Shown one piece after another: positions 34,849 through 43,555 of a DNA stretch of 64,000 nt. Positions within the stretch are counted from its first letter, which is position 1. The number at the start of each line of letters is the position of its first letter. The translations under genes and the position numbers were made by a program. The notes beneath the pieces were generated by a model. The model saw nothing but the letters and a program-made list of their open reading frames with translations. It ran no database searches and had not been told where the DNA came from. Origin of the DNA: Bradyrhizobium canariense (lineage in GTDB: Bacteria > Pseudomonadota > Alphaproteobacteria > Rhizobiales > Xanthobacteraceae); NCBI RefSeq assembly GCF_018130465.1, contig NZ_JAFCKJ010000016.1, forward strand, positions 1 to 64,000. The letters run 5' to 3'.

Positions 34849-35238
34849 TCAGCGCGGCTTGGCGATCTCGCAACGCACATAGGTCTGGCGCTTCCCTTGG
34901 CCGACCGGGCTGTTGTCCATCACCAGCTTGCCATCCGCGGCAATGGAAACCCGGGGACTGGAGCGATACTTGTCGCCCTCGCCTTCGCAGGAGAGCTTCA
35001 TTTTCCAGCTCAGCTTCCCGTCGGCAATGATCTCAGTGGCGCGGCACCGGGTCTCGTACCAATAGAGACGGTTGCCGCCCTCGATGCTCATGCGGTTGGC
35101 ACTGTCCTGGTCGCGGCAATCCTTTCTGGTTGACGCCCAGAACCCCTCATAGGCTGGCGCCGCCAGGGCGGGAGCACACTGGCCCGCCAGCACCGCACTC
35201 ATACTCAGAGCCATCGCAAACCGGGTCGCCGCTCTCAT
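34849..35238 (-). CDS. Secreted hypothetical protein, cysteine-containing
   Basis: 129-residue protein with a signal peptide ending near A-P-A-L-A-A. The mature part has four cysteines (C-R in K-D-C-R, T-R-C-R, L-S-C-E and V-R-C-E), likely two disulphides, and a beta-rich pattern. It resembles the many small periplasmic proteins of Bradyrhizobium without assigned function. It follows marR by 42 bases on the same strand and may be the last gene read from that operon, but functional connection is doubtful. Confidence 0.6.
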   Translation of the reverse strand: MRAATRFAMALSMSAVLAGQCAPALAAPAYEGFWASTRKDCRDQDSANRMSIEGGNRLYWYETRCRATEIIADGKLSWKMKLSCEGEGDKYRSSPRVSIAADGKLVMDNSPVGQGKRQTYVRCEIAKPR

Positions 35239-35280
35239 ATCAAAAACCTCGATAAGACCTTCACCGAGGTTAGTCGCGCT

Positions 35281-35736
35281 TCACCGTAGCTTGTTCAACA
35301 GCGCCATCAGCATCTCGCGCTCCTTTGCCTCGAGCGGCGCCAACGTCTCCCGTGTGATCGCGAGCGCATTCGGCGCGACCTTTTCCGCCAGCTGCTGCCC
35401 CGCGCGCGTCAGGCTGACCAAAAGCCGCCGTCCGTCCTCGGGATCCTGGCTGGTCTCGGTGAGGCCGCGCGCCGTCAAACGATCGATCACGCCCTTGATG
35501 GTCGCCACATCCATCGCCGTCAGGCGCCCGAGTTGGTTCTGCGAGCATGGGCCGGCCTCGGCGAGCTTCGACAGCGCCGCCCATTGCGTCGGCGTAATGT
35601 TGGTGCCGATCTCGCGAGAGAAGATCGCGCTGTGGCGCTGCCAGACCTGGCGAAGGATGAAGCCAACCTGCTCGTCGAGTACGTAAGGAGGCTTTGCCGG
35701 TTTGACGCTTTTCTTCGCCGCGACGCTTCTCGCCAT
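35281..35736 (-). CDS. MarR-family regulator, probable nicotinate-pathway repressor
   Basis: 151-residue winged-helix protein: Y-V-L-D-E-Q-V-G-F-I-L-R-Q-V-W-Q-R-H, then T-P-T-Q-W-A-A-L-S-K-L, recognition helix A-M-D-V-A-T-I-K-G-V-I-D-R-L-T-A-R-G-L and wing D-P-E-D-G-R-R-L-L-V-S-L-T. The Q-V-G-F-x-L-R-x-x-x-Q-R-H opening is shared with NicR/BpsR-type regulators as I remember them. It is the last gene (15 bases after livF) of the hnr operon, so it is the natural candidate to bind the 16-bp palindromes at the three nicotinate promoters and to respond to a pathway intermediate such as 6-hydroxynicotinate. Confidence 0.82.
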   Translation of the reverse strand: MARSVAAKKSVKPAKPPYVLDEQVGFILRQVWQRHSAIFSREIGTNITPTQWAALSKLAEAGPCSQNQLGRLTAMDVATIKGVIDRLTARGLTETSQDPEDGRRLLVSLTRAGQQLAEKVAPNALAITRETLAPLEAKEREMLMALLNKLR

Positions 35737-35751
35737 CCGCTCCCCGCCCCC

Positions 35752-36456
35752 TTACAACGACAAATGCGCGTCGCGGATATCCGGACGCGCGTCGAGCTCG
35801 GCCATGGTGCCGCCGAAACAGATACGGCCGCGCTCGATGATATAGGCGCGGTCGGAGATCAGCCGCGCAAAATGCAGATTCTGCTCGGAGACGACGATGC
35901 TGACGCCCTCCTTCTTCATGGTCAGGATGGCATCGACCATCTGCTCCACGATCTTCGGCGACAGGCCTTCCGAGGGCTCGTCGAGCAGCACCAGCGACGG
36001 ATTGCCCATCAGCGTGCGTGCGATGGTGAGCATCTGCTGCTCGCCGCCGCTCATGCGGCCGCCCGGTCGATTTTTCATCTCGCCCAGGTTTGGGAACAGC
36101 GAAAACAGCTTGTCGCGGGTCCAGTGCGGCGCGTTCGGGCGCTTCGGTTGGCGGCCGACTTCGAGATTCTCTTCCACCGTCAAATCAGTGAAGATGCGCC
36201 GCTCCTCCGGCACATAGCCAAGCCCATCCCGCACGATCTCATGCGTGGGACGTGCAGAGACATCCTTGCCTTCGAACATGATCCGTCCCGAGCGCTGCGC
36301 GACGAGCCCGACGATCGAGCGGAACGTCGTCGACTTGCCGGCGCCATTGCGGCCGAGCAACGCCACGACCTCCCCCTCGCCGACCTCGAATCCGATGTCG
36401 AACAGGATATGCGCCGGGCCGTAATGACTGTTGAGGTCTTGTACCGTGAGCTTCAT
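35752..36456 (-). CDS. livF: ABC transporter ATPase LivF-type
   Basis: 234-residue ATPase of a branched-chain amino-acid-type (HAAT) importer. Walker A G-R-N-G-A-G-K-S-T, signature R-M-S-G-G-E-Q-Q-M and Walker B L-V-L-L-D-E-P-S-E-G-L-S-P, with the LivF-specific Y-V-P-E-E-R-R-I-F before the signature. The ATG overlaps the livG stop by four bases. Its place between the permease genes and marR in the hnr operon suggests import of nicotinate or 6-hydroxynicotinate instead of leucine. Confidence 0.92.
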   Translation of the reverse strand: MKLTVQDLNSHYGPAHILFDIGFEVGEGEVVALLGRNGAGKSTTFRSIVGLVAQRSGRIMFEGKDVSARPTHEIVRDGLGYVPEERRIFTDLTVEENLEVGRQPKRPNAPHWTRDKLFSLFPNLGEMKNRPGGRMSGGEQQMLTIARTLMGNPSLVLLDEPSEGLSPKIVEQMVDAILTMKKEGVSIVVSEQNLHFARLISDRAYIIERGRICFGGTMAELDARPDIRDAHLSL

Positions 36457-37244
36457 GCCGAGGCTCCCTCGCGATGCTGGGCATCGTAAAGGAGGCCCTC
36501 GCCGAGGTAGACCGCCTGCACCTGCGGATTGCCCCGGACCTCGGCCGGCGAGCCCTCGGCGATCAGCGTGCCGCGGTTGAGCACGATGATGCGATCGGCG
36601 TGCTCGAACACCACGTCCATGTCGTGCTCGGTGAAGAGAACGCCGATCGATTTTTCCCGGGCGATCTGCGCGGTCAGCCGCATCAAATCGACGCGCTCGC
36701 GCGGCGCCATGCCGGCGGTCGGCTCGTCCATCAGCAGCAGCTTTGGCTGGTTGGCCAGCGCGACGGCGAGCTCGAGCCGCTTGAGATCGCCATAGGCAAG
36801 CTCGCCGCAAGGGCGATCCGCGTAACCGCCCATGCCGACCAGCTCGAGCAGTCGCCCGGCTTCACCACGGTCGAAGTTCGGCGCCGAGCCCCAAAGATTG
36901 TACAATTGCTTGCCGTGCGAGATCAGCGCGACCTGCACGTTCTCACGCACCGTCATGGTCGCGAAGGTCGCGGTGATCTGGAAGGTGCGGCCCACGCCCA
37001 TCCGCCAGATCTCGCGCGGCTTCCGGCCGGTCGTGTCCTCGCCGAGCAGGCGGACGTGACCGGTATCAGGCTTGTTCTGGCCGTTGAGCATGTCGAAACA
37101 GGTGCTCTTGCCCGCGCCGTTCGGTCCGATCAGCGCCAGGATTTCGCCGGCGCGCAGCGAGAACGAGACGCCGCGCACGGCGTGGACGCCGCCATAGGAT
37201 TTGGTCAGTCCTTCGACCGCGAGAAGTGGGGGGGCGACGCTCAT
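36453..37244 (-). CDS. livG: ABC transporter ATPase LivG-type
   Basis: 263-residue ATPase. Walker [16 protein letters not shown] (the LivG Q-loop), L-A-Y-G-D-L-K-R-L as signature (G-D replacing the usual G-Q/E) and Walker [14 protein letters not shown]. The C-terminal extension V-Q-A-V-Y-L-G-E is typical of LivG. Start and stop overlap the neighbouring genes by four bases each. Confidence 0.92.
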   Translation of the reverse strand: MSVAPPLLAVEGLTKSYGGVHAVRGVSFSLRAGEILALIGPNGAGKSTCFDMLNGQNKPDTGHVRLLGEDTTGRKPREIWRMGVGRTFQITATFATMTVRENVQVALISHGKQLYNLWGSAPNFDRGEAGRLLELVGMGGYADRPCGELAYGDLKRLELAVALANQPKLLLMDEPTAGMAPRERVDLMRLTAQIAREKSIGVLFTEHDMDVVFEHADRIIVLNRGTLIAEGSPAEVRGNPQVQAVYLGEGLLYDAQHREGASA

Positions 37245-39130
37245 TCGGCGGACTCGATCGGCTTGGCAAGCAAGGGTGATCCCGGCGGCGATGTCTTCCT
37301 GCGGCGCTGCGCCAGCATCTCCAGCATGCCGACGATTCCCTTGGGGAAGACGACGACGATCAGAACGATGAAGCCCCCGAGCACGAGTTTTGACAGGTCG
37401 GTCTGGCTGACCAGCCAGATGTTCAAAGCCTTGTAGACGATGGCGCCGATCACTGCGCCCGACACCGTCTCGACGCCGCCGAGCAGCACCATGACCAGCG
37501 CATCGACCGAGAGCGAGATGCCGAGATTGTCCGGGAAGACGCTGCCCTTGAGATAGGCGAACAGCGCGCCGCCGATGCCGGCGGTCGTGCCCGCGATCAC
37601 GAAGGCCGTCCACTGGATGCGCTTGGCGTTGATGCCGACCGCTTCGCTGCGCAGCAGCGAGTCGCGCGTCGCCCTCAGCGCATAGCCGAACGGCGAGAAC
37701 ACCATGGCCCGCAGCGCGATCGTGACGAGCGCCGCAACGCCCAGCGCAAGCCAATAGAAATGCGATGGGCTCGCCGCCCAGCTTGAGGGCCAAACGCCCA
37801 GGATGCCGTTATCCCCGCCGGTGACGCTCACCCACTGGAACGCGATCGACCAGACGATCTGCGCGAAGGCGAGCGTCAGCATCGCAAAATAGACGCCGGA
37901 GAGCTGTACCGCGAAGAAGCCGAACACGGCAGCGCCCATGCAGCCGAGCAGCGGACCGAGCAACAGGCAGACGATCATCGGCAGTCCCGCCATCTTGGCG
38001 AGGAAAGCGACGCCGTAAGCGCCGAGGCCGAAATAGGCGGCGTGGCCAAAGGACGCGAGCCCGCCGACCGACATCAGGAAGTGCAGGCTGACAGCGAAGA
38101 TCACGAAGATCGCGATCTCAGAGCCAACGGTCAGCGCATAATTGCCGGCGAACAGCGGCAGCGTCGCCGCGATGACGAACGCTGCAAGCGAGGCCAGCCG
38201 CTCATTCGACGTCAGCGGTCGCCAGGGATTGACGGTGAGACCCGGCGTCTTGCGCGCCGGCGCCTCGGGCCTGCCGAACAGGCCCCAGGGCCGCACGATC
38301 AGAACCGCCGCCATCACCAGGAAGACCAGGATGATGGAGATTTTTGGAAAGATCAGGATGCCGAAGGCGTTGAGCTCGGAGACCAGCACCGCCGCGACGA
38401 AAGCGCCGATGATGCTGCCGAGGCCTCCGATCACGACGACGACGAAGACCTCGACGATGATGCGCAAATCCATCGCGTGATGCACGGCGTCGCGCGGGAT
38501 CTGGAGCGCGCCGCCGAGAGCGGCGAGGAAAACGCCGACCGCGAACACGCTCGTGAACAGCCATTTCTGATTGACGCCCAGCGCCGCGACCATGTCGCGG
38601 TCCTGCGTCGCTGCGCGCACCAGCACGCCCCAGCGTGTGCGCTGGAACAGGAGCCAGAGAATGCCGAGCACGACCGGCCCGAGCACGATCAGGAACAAAT
38701 CATAGCTCGGGATGTTCTGGCCGAAGAAGTCGATCGCCCCCTTGAAGCCAGGCGCACGGCGCCCGACCAGATCGTCCGGCCCCCAGATCAGGACGACGAG
38801 GTCCTCGACCATCAAGGTCAGGCCGAAGGTCGCGAGCAGCTGGAACAGCTCGGGCGCGTGATAGATGCGCCGAAGCAGGACCATCTCGACCAGCACGCCG
38901 ATCAGCGCCACCGCGAACGCCGCTATGACGATCGCGCCCCAGAAGCCGAACGCACCCGACAGGCGTTCCGTCAGCGTGAAGGCGACATAGGCGCCAATCA
39001 TGTAAAAGGCGCCATGCGCAAAATTCACGATCCGCGTCACGCCAAAGATGATCGACAGGCCCGACGCCACCAGGAACAGCGACGCTGCGCTGGCGAGACC
39101 GGTCAGAAACTGTACGACGTAAAAGGCCAT
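37241..39130 (-). CDS. Fused LivH-LivM permease
   Basis: 629-residue membrane protein joining both HAAT permease subunits. Residues 1-290 are LivH-like (Q-F-L-T-G-L-A-S-A-A-S-L-F-L-V-A-S-G-L-S-I-I-F-G-V-T-R-I and G-G-L-G-S-I-I-G-A). A linker with the C-terminal helix of LivH runs to about 325, and the rest is LivM-like (L-M-S-V-G-G-L-A-S-F-G-H-A-A-Y-F-G-L-G-A-Y, F-R-A/L-R-A-T-R-D-S and G-G-V-E-T-V-S-G-A). The ATG at 39130 starts directly in the first helix; an upstream codon would read through the hairpin repeat at 39155-39180. LivG follows with a four-base overlap. Confidence 0.9.
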   Translation of the reverse strand: MAFYVVQFLTGLASAASLFLVASGLSIIFGVTRIVNFAHGAFYMIGAYVAFTLTERLSGAFGFWGAIVIAAFAVALIGVLVEMVLLRRIYHAPELFQLLATFGLTLMVEDLVVLIWGPDDLVGRRAPGFKGAIDFFGQNIPSYDLFLIVLGPVVLGILWLLFQRTRWGVLVRAATQDRDMVAALGVNQKWLFTSVFAVGVFLAALGGALQIPRDAVHHAMDLRIIVEVFVVVVIGGLGSIIGAFVAAVLVSELNAFGILIFPKISIILVFLVMAAVLIVRPWGLFGRPEAPARKTPGLTVNPWRPLTSNERLASLAAFVIAATLPLFAGNYALTVGSEIAIFVIFAVSLHFLMSVGGLASFGHAAYFGLGAYGVAFLAKMAGLPMIVCLLLGPLLGCMGAAVFGFFAVQLSGVYFAMLTLAFAQIVWSIAFQWVSVTGGDNGILGVWPSSWAASPSHFYWLALGVAALVTIALRAMVFSPFGYALRATRDSLLRSEAVGINAKRIQWTAFVIAGTTAGIGGALFAYLKGSVFPDNLGISLSVDALVMVLLGGVETVSGAVIGAIVYKALNIWLVSQTDLSKLVLGGFIVLIVVVFPKGIVGMLEMLAQRRRKTSPPGSPLLAKPIESAE

Positions 39131-39154
39131 CTGCGGTCCGGGTTGGTGTTGCAT

Positions 39155-39180
39155 CCCTCTCCCCGCTTGCGGGGAGAGGG
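39155..39180. repeat. Perfect inverted repeat between binding-protein and permease genes
   Basis: CCCTCTCCCCGC followed by TT and GCGGGGAGAGGG: a 12-bp GC-rich stem with a two-base centre (tight, so a few base pairs would open to form the loop). Copies of this element are common between Bradyrhizobium genes. Located in the 62 bases between the upstream binding-protein gene and the fused permease gene, it could stabilise the binding-protein message or partly stop transcription, raising the receptor-to-permease ratio. Confidence 0.65.
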
Positions 39181-39192
39181 AGAAGAAAGAGA

Positions 39193-40395
39193 TCAATCCT
39201 TCGGACGCAGCTTCTCGACTTCGGCGTCGCTGGGCAGATAGTCCGCGCCCTTCTTGTAGGACGAGTCCACCATCACGCCCTTGCCGTCCTTCAGCGCGGT
39301 CTTGCCGACATAGGCACCCAGCGTGGACTGGTGATCGATCTTGCGGAAGGTGATCTCGCCGAACGGCGACGGCATCGACAGGCCCTCCGCGGCAGCAATC
39401 AGCTTCTCGGGATCGGTGGAGCCCGCCTTCGCCAGGATCGCCGCTGCAGACTTGATGGTCTGGTAGCCGACGATCGAGCCGAGCCGCGGATAGTCGTTGT
39501 ACTTGGCCTGATAGGCCTTCAGGAACGCGTCGTGCTCGGGCGTCTTGATCGAGTACCAGGGATAGCCTGTGACGATCCAGCCCTCGGGCGTCTCCTCCTT
39601 GAGCGGGTCGAGATATTCCGGCTCGCCGGTGAGGAACGAGACGACCTCGCGTCCCTTGAACAGGCCGCGGGTGTTGCCTTCACGCACGAGCTTCACGAGA
39701 TCGGCGCCGAACGTGACGTTGAGGATCGCTTCGGGATTGGCCGCGGCAACGGCCTGCACCACCGGACCCGCGTCGATCTTGCCCTGCGGCGGCCACTGCT
39801 CGTCGACCCACTGGATGTCAGGCCGCTTCTCCGACATCAGCTTCTTGAACACCGCGACCGCGGACTGGCCGTATTCATAATTCGGCGCGATCGTCGCCCA
39901 ACGCTTTGCCGGCAGCTTGCTGGCTGCTTCCACCAGCATCGCCGCCTGCATGTAATTGGAGGGGCGCAGCCGGAAAGTGTACTTGTTGCCCTTCGACCAG
40001 GTGACGGCGTCCGTCAGCGGCTCGGCCGCCAGGAAGAACACCTTCTTCTGGTTGGCGAAGTCGCTGACCGCAAGACCGATGTTCGACAGGAACGTACCCG
40101 TCAGCATCGCCACGCCCTCGCTCGACACCAGCTCGTTGGCCGCGGTCTGCGCATCCGCCGGCTTGCCGCCGTCGTCCTTGGATACGACGATGAGCTTCTT
40201 GCCGTTGATGCCACCGGCTGCGTTGATCTCTTCGACCGCGAGCTGCCAGCCCTTGCGATAGGGCTCGGTGAACGCGGGAAGCAACGAATAACTGTTGATC
40301 TCGCCGATCTTGATCTCCTGCGCCAGGGCCGAATGAGCCATGCCGCTTGCCAACAGCGCAAACGCCGCGCCGACAAAATAGTTCTTTGCTCGCAT
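39193..40395 (-). CDS. HAAT-family periplasmic binding protein (LivK-like)
   Basis: 400-residue type I solute-binding protein. The ATG at 40395 follows GGAGG and opens a signal peptide ending near S-A-L-A-Q. Mature start E-I-K-I-G-E-I-N-S-Y, then G-W-Q-L-A-V-E-E-I-N-A-A-G-G-I-N-G-K, the hallmark of the family. These receptors bind amino acids, amides or aromatic acids. Sitting third in the hnr operon, this one most likely binds nicotinate or a hydroxylated derivative; that is inference from context. Confidence 0.88.
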   Translation of the reverse strand: MRAKNYFVGAAFALLASGMAHSALAQEIKIGEINSYSLLPAFTEPYRKGWQLAVEEINAAGGINGKKLIVVSKDDGGKPADAQTAANELVSSEGVAMLTGTFLSNIGLAVSDFANQKKVFFLAAEPLTDAVTWSKGNKYTFRLRPSNYMQAAMLVEAASKLPAKRWATIAPNYEYGQSAVAVFKKLMSEKRPDIQWVDEQWPPQGKIDAGPVVQAVAAANPEAILNVTFGADLVKLVREGNTRGLFKGREVVSFLTGEPEYLDPLKEETPEGWIVTGYPWYSIKTPEHDAFLKAYQAKYNDYPRLGSIVGYQTIKSAAAILAKAGSTDPEKLIAAAEGLSMPSPFGEITFRKIDHQSTLGAYVGKTALKDGKGVMVDSSYKKGADYLPSDAEVEKLRPKD

Positions 40396-40415
40396 CCCAA
40401 CCTCCACCGTTAAAA

Positions 40416-41000
40416 TTATCGCAGACCGTCTTCGCCCTTGATCTCCGCGGCCGTCAGCCCGCCGACGCGCGGCAGCGGACGGCCGCTGTCGGTGACGGCG
40501 ACCGCGACCATGATCTCGTTGGCGCGCGGCGCGTCGTTGATCTGCACTTCCATGCCGTCGAAATGACTGCGCACGAAGGCTGCATCCTTGTGGCCCAGCG
40601 GAATGTCCAGCGTCGTGCCGGGTCCACTGCGCTTCTTCGACGACGGGATCAGCGCAGCGCCCTTGCTCAGCACTTTGCGCACCGGCGCGCCCATTTTCGG
40701 GTGAAGGATGGCGGCTGCATGCTCCAGCTCGCCGTTCTCGCCGACGGCCGCCGCCTTGCCATAGCTCTGCGCCTTGGAACCGTCGATGCCGAGCGCCGCC
40801 ACCGCACGCTTTGACAGCAGCTCGCCGAGCTCCTCGCCAATCGCGATCAGGGGCGAGAGATCCTCGACATACTTTCCAGCAAACGGATTCTCGATCACGG
40901 CGATTGCCGCCGCACGCCGCGTCGGCGGCGAGACCTGGCGGCCCATCTCCATCTGCGTCTCTTCGACGACGGTGACGATCTTGCGGATGATCGCGCTCAT
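40416..41000 (-). CDS. DUF1185 (amino acid synthesis) family protein
   Basis: 194-residue soluble protein: N-terminal I-R-K-I-V-T-V-V-E-E-T, A-A-I-A-V-I-E-N-P-F-A-G-K-Y-V-E-D-L-S-P-L, H-P-K-M-G-A-P-V-R and G-T-T-L-D-I-P-L-G-H-K-D-A. DUF1185 proteins are annotated as amino acid synthesis proteins without proven activity. AAGGA precedes the ATG. It lies 26 bases after the UPF0280 gene and 20 before the binding-protein gene, so it is firmly in the hnr operon; I infer a specific role in 6-hydroxynicotinate reduction or in handling the enamide product. Confidence 0.8.
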   Translation of the reverse strand: MSAIIRKIVTVVEETQMEMGRQVSPPTRRAAAIAVIENPFAGKYVEDLSPLIAIGEELGELLSKRAVAALGIDGSKAQSYGKAAAVGENGELEHAAAILHPKMGAPVRKVLSKGAALIPSSKKRSGPGTTLDIPLGHKDAAFVRSHFDGMEVQINDAPRANEIMVAVAVTDSGRPLPRVGGLTAAEIKGEDGLR

Positions 41001-41026
41001 GATTGTTTCCTTAGACTCTTCCCTGT

Positions 41027-41926
41027 TCAGGCATGAACCGCGTTCTCCAGCACAAGCGGGCGCGATCGTTGCCGTTCAATATCCCTGGTCCCGATGACAA
41101 GCATATCACCACAAAGCTGCAACACGGCACCCTCGATCAATCCGCGATCGAATAATTGCCGTGCACATTCCGCGCCAGATTCGAGCGCAGTCATGATCTC
41201 GTTCTGCGACAATCCACTGACGTCGCGGGTCACGAGCCGCGCGCCGAGATCGCTGTCGGGCTGAAGCTCACTCGCAGGCTTTCGGATGATGGCGGGATGC
41301 CCCGGCAGATCAACGGCGTTCGCGATGATCGTCGCAGCCGCATCGGCTTGCGACGCCGTTCCCGCCAGCACGGTCACCGCATCGGCGATGCCGAGCGAAA
41401 AACTGCGGCCGTGCCGTCCGCTGGTGGCGATGCCGCGCACGGGGTCATCCGAATCGATTCTCATCGTGCGCATCACGCCGTCGCGATCGGGCCGGTCCAT
41501 CAGGCCGACCGAAAAATGCTCGCCCTCGCCGAGATGCAGGGCGATGTCGCCGCCATTGTTGACATAGACTCGATCGAGCGCCGCTGCATTCAGCAATGCG
41601 CCGAGAATCTCCTCCGCCACACTGCCGGCAACAGCCGCCATCGGTGTAATGAAATCACCGGCGGCATAAGGCGCGACCGCAGCGTGCATGCGGCGCGCCA
41701 CGACGCCGACCAGCGATGTCCGCTTCGGCTCAGCCGCCGCCCGCAGTCCAGGCAGTTCCGCGCAGAGCTCGTCGAGCAGCCCCGTGAAGCGCCGCGTCGC
41801 CGCCTCATAGGCCGCACGCACCTCGCTCGGCTCTCCCCCCGCTTCGACGATCAGATCAATCGGTCCATCCTGCAAATGCAGCCGCCGGCCATCAGACAGC
41901 AAAGCGATTTGCGGGAGCCTTGTCAT
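41027..41926 (-). CDS. UPF0280 family (ApbE-related) protein
   Basis: 299-residue protein. Blocks A-A-V-A-G-S-V-A-E-E-I-L-G-A-L, V-Y-V-N-N-G-G-D-I-A-L-H-L-G, G-I-A-T-S-G-R-H-G-R-S-F-S-L-G-I-A-D-A-V-T-V-L-A are those of UPF0280, which shares the ApbE flavin-transferase fold; the A-T-S-G and A-D-A-V-T-V segments correspond to ApbE's FAD/metal region. The ATG overlaps the hnr stop by four bases, implying equal synthesis. A role in attaching or inserting flavin into Hnr is an attractive inference; no such activity is known to me for UPF0280. Confidence 0.82.
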   Translation of the reverse strand: MTRLPQIALLSDGRRLHLQDGPIDLIVEAGGEPSEVRAAYEAATRRFTGLLDELCAELPGLRAAAEPKRTSLVGVVARRMHAAVAPYAAGDFITPMAAVAGSVAEEILGALLNAAALDRVYVNNGGDIALHLGEGEHFSVGLMDRPDRDGVMRTMRIDSDDPVRGIATSGRHGRSFSLGIADAVTVLAGTASQADAAATIIANAVDLPGHPAIIRKPASELQPDSDLGARLVTRDVSGLSQNEIMTALESGAECARQLFDRGLIEGAVLQLCGDMLVIGTRDIERQRSRPLVLENAVHA

Positions 41927-43374
41927 GCCCGAGGTCCCGGAATCGGGTTCTGCCAGGGCAATTGGCGGACATCGTCGCCGCCCTGCACCTCGGACAGCGG
42001 CTTGACATAGTCCATGTGTCCGCCGAGCGCCGCGTAGTCCGACAGCTTCATCGTGAATTCGATCGGGGCGACCAGCGCCGGTGTCGGCACGTAACCGAAC
42101 GCCCCCGCCGGCATCTGGGTCACGTCGACCATGTAGGTGATGCCACCGCCCGGCCAGACATAGACCGGCGCGCCGCCACTGGTGACACGCGTCAGCGCGT
42201 CCTTCACCGAGCGCGTCAGCCGCACCGGATTGTCGGTCACGCCCGCCCGCAAAGAACCACCGGCACCCGCCATGAACAGCACCGTGCACAGCGCCGGCTC
42301 GCAATTCTCCTGAATGCGCTCGACCGAAAACTTGAGGTCATCAGGCATCTCGGTCTCGACCGGCTTCAAGGCCTCGTCGAGCACGTAATAGGACGAATGC
42401 TCGCCGGTCGTGGAGACCATCAGCATGGAGAGACCAACCCTGGCTTCCTTGGCGTCGAACGGTCCGAGGATTGCGAGCGGATCGGAGATATTGGTGCCGC
42501 CCCAACCCGTGCCGGGATCGGCGACCTGGAAATAACGGCCGGGCGTCGAGCGGCGCCCTTTCATCTTGATGCCGGTGTCGGCGATGTCGAGCAGCTTGCC
42601 GGCCTGGTGCTCTGAGAGCACGCCGGTAATGTGATCGTCGACCACGACGACCTCGTCGACCTTGCCGTGCCACTGCTTGGCGAACATGCCGATCGTCGCC
42701 GAGCCGCAGCCAACGCGCATGCGCTCTTCTTTCATGCCGTTGACGATCGGCGGTTGGCCGGCCTGCACCACCACGCTCGCGCCGCCGTCGATGGTGAGCT
42801 CGACCGCCTTGCAATTGGCGAGATCCATCAGCGTGTCGCAGGTGACGCGGCCTTCCTTCTTGGAGCCGCCGGTCAGATGATGCACGCCGCCGAGCGACAG
42901 CATCTGGGAACCGTATTCGCTTGTGGTGACATGACCGACCGCCTCGCCTTGTGCGCGGACGGCCGCGGTCTCCGGCCCGAGATACCGATCGGTGTCGATC
43001 TTCACCTTGATGCCGCAATAGGAGAAGATGCCCTCGGTGACGACAGTCACCATATCGACGCCGTCGACCTCCGCGGAGACGATGAACGGCGCCGGCTTGT
43101 AGTCGGGATAGGTCGTGCCCGCCCCGATCGCCGTCACAAAGGTTGAAGGCTCGTGGACGATCTTGCCGTCCCAATCTTCGGTGCGGCTGAACGGGACGAG
43201 CTTGCCGCCATGCGAGACCGTGCGCTCCAGGATCACATGCGGATCGACGCGGACGAGCTTGCCGTCGTGGTTGGCATAGCGGTCGCAGGCGCCCGCCGCG
43301 CCCGGCTTGATGTAGCACATCACCGGACAGGCATCGCAGCGGATCTTGTCGATGGCAGAGTTGGTTGTTTCCAT
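41923..43374 (-). CDS. hnr: 6-hydroxynicotinate reductase
   Basis: 483-residue iron-sulphur protein (485 if started at 43380). The N-terminus has a ferredoxin-like cluster motif I-R-C-D-A-C-P-V-M-C with Cys at 13, 16, 20 and 30. The remainder (E-G-I-F-S-Y-C-G-I-K-V-K-I-D-T-D, H-H-L-T-G-G-S-K-K-E-G-R, G-R-Y-F-Q-V-A-D-P-G-T-G-W-G-G-T, G-P-G... W-P-G-G-G-I-T-Y-M-V-D-V) matches the Hnr family from the Eubacterium barkeri nicotinate pathway as I recall it. Hnr reduces 6-hydroxynicotinate to 1,4,5,6-tetrahydro-6-oxonicotinate with ferredoxin electrons. It is first in an eight-gene reverse operon ending in marR. No strong ribosome site decides between the two ATGs. Confidence 0.85.
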   Translation of the reverse strand: METTNSAIDKIRCDACPVMCYIKPGAAGACDRYANHDGKLVRVDPHVILERTVSHGGKLVPFSRTEDWDGKIVHEPSTFVTAIGAGTTYPDYKPAPFIVSAEVDGVDMVTVVTEGIFSYCGIKVKIDTDRYLGPETAAVRAQGEAVGHVTTSEYGSQMLSLGGVHHLTGGSKKEGRVTCDTLMDLANCKAVELTIDGGASVVVQAGQPPIVNGMKEERMRVGCGSATIGMFAKQWHGKVDEVVVVDDHITGVLSEHQAGKLLDIADTGIKMKGRRSTPGRYFQVADPGTGWGGTNISDPLAILGPFDAKEARVGLSMLMVSTTGEHSSYYVLDEALKPVETEMPDDLKFSVERIQENCEPALCTVLFMAGAGGSLRAGVTDNPVRLTRSVKDALTRVTSGGAPVYVWPGGGITYMVDVTQMPAGAFGYVPTPALVAPIEFTMKLSDYAALGGHMDYVKPLSEVQGGDDVRQLPWQNPIPGPRA

Positions 43375-43407
43375 CACCATGTCAAAGCCGGCGGACACCG
43401 CGGTTAT

Positions 43408-43423
43408 CATTCGTATACGAACG
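43408..43423. promoter_or_regulatory. Nicotinate-regulon operator at hnr
   Basis: CATTCGTATACGAACG, centred on a 12-bp perfect palindrome TTCGTATACGAA. It lies just downstream of the inferred hnr -10 box, over the expected transcription start. Confidence 0.7.
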
Positions 43424-43452
43424 ATGTTGCGCGCGCTCCGGAAGGCTGTCAA
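43424..43452 (-). promoter_or_regulatory. hnr operon promoter
   Basis: Reverse-strand TTGACA (43452-43447), 17-base spacer, CAACAT (43429-43424). Perfect -35, weak -10. The operator at 43408-43423 covers the predicted start. Confidence 0.5.
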
Positions 43453-43555
43453 GCGGCGGTGCGGCGCAAAAGATGCGCCTGCCGCATAAAACCTCATTTG
43501 CCTATCCGCCCTGTCCACAAAGAAGGCATTCGCGCTGCACTGCGGCATGCACGGC

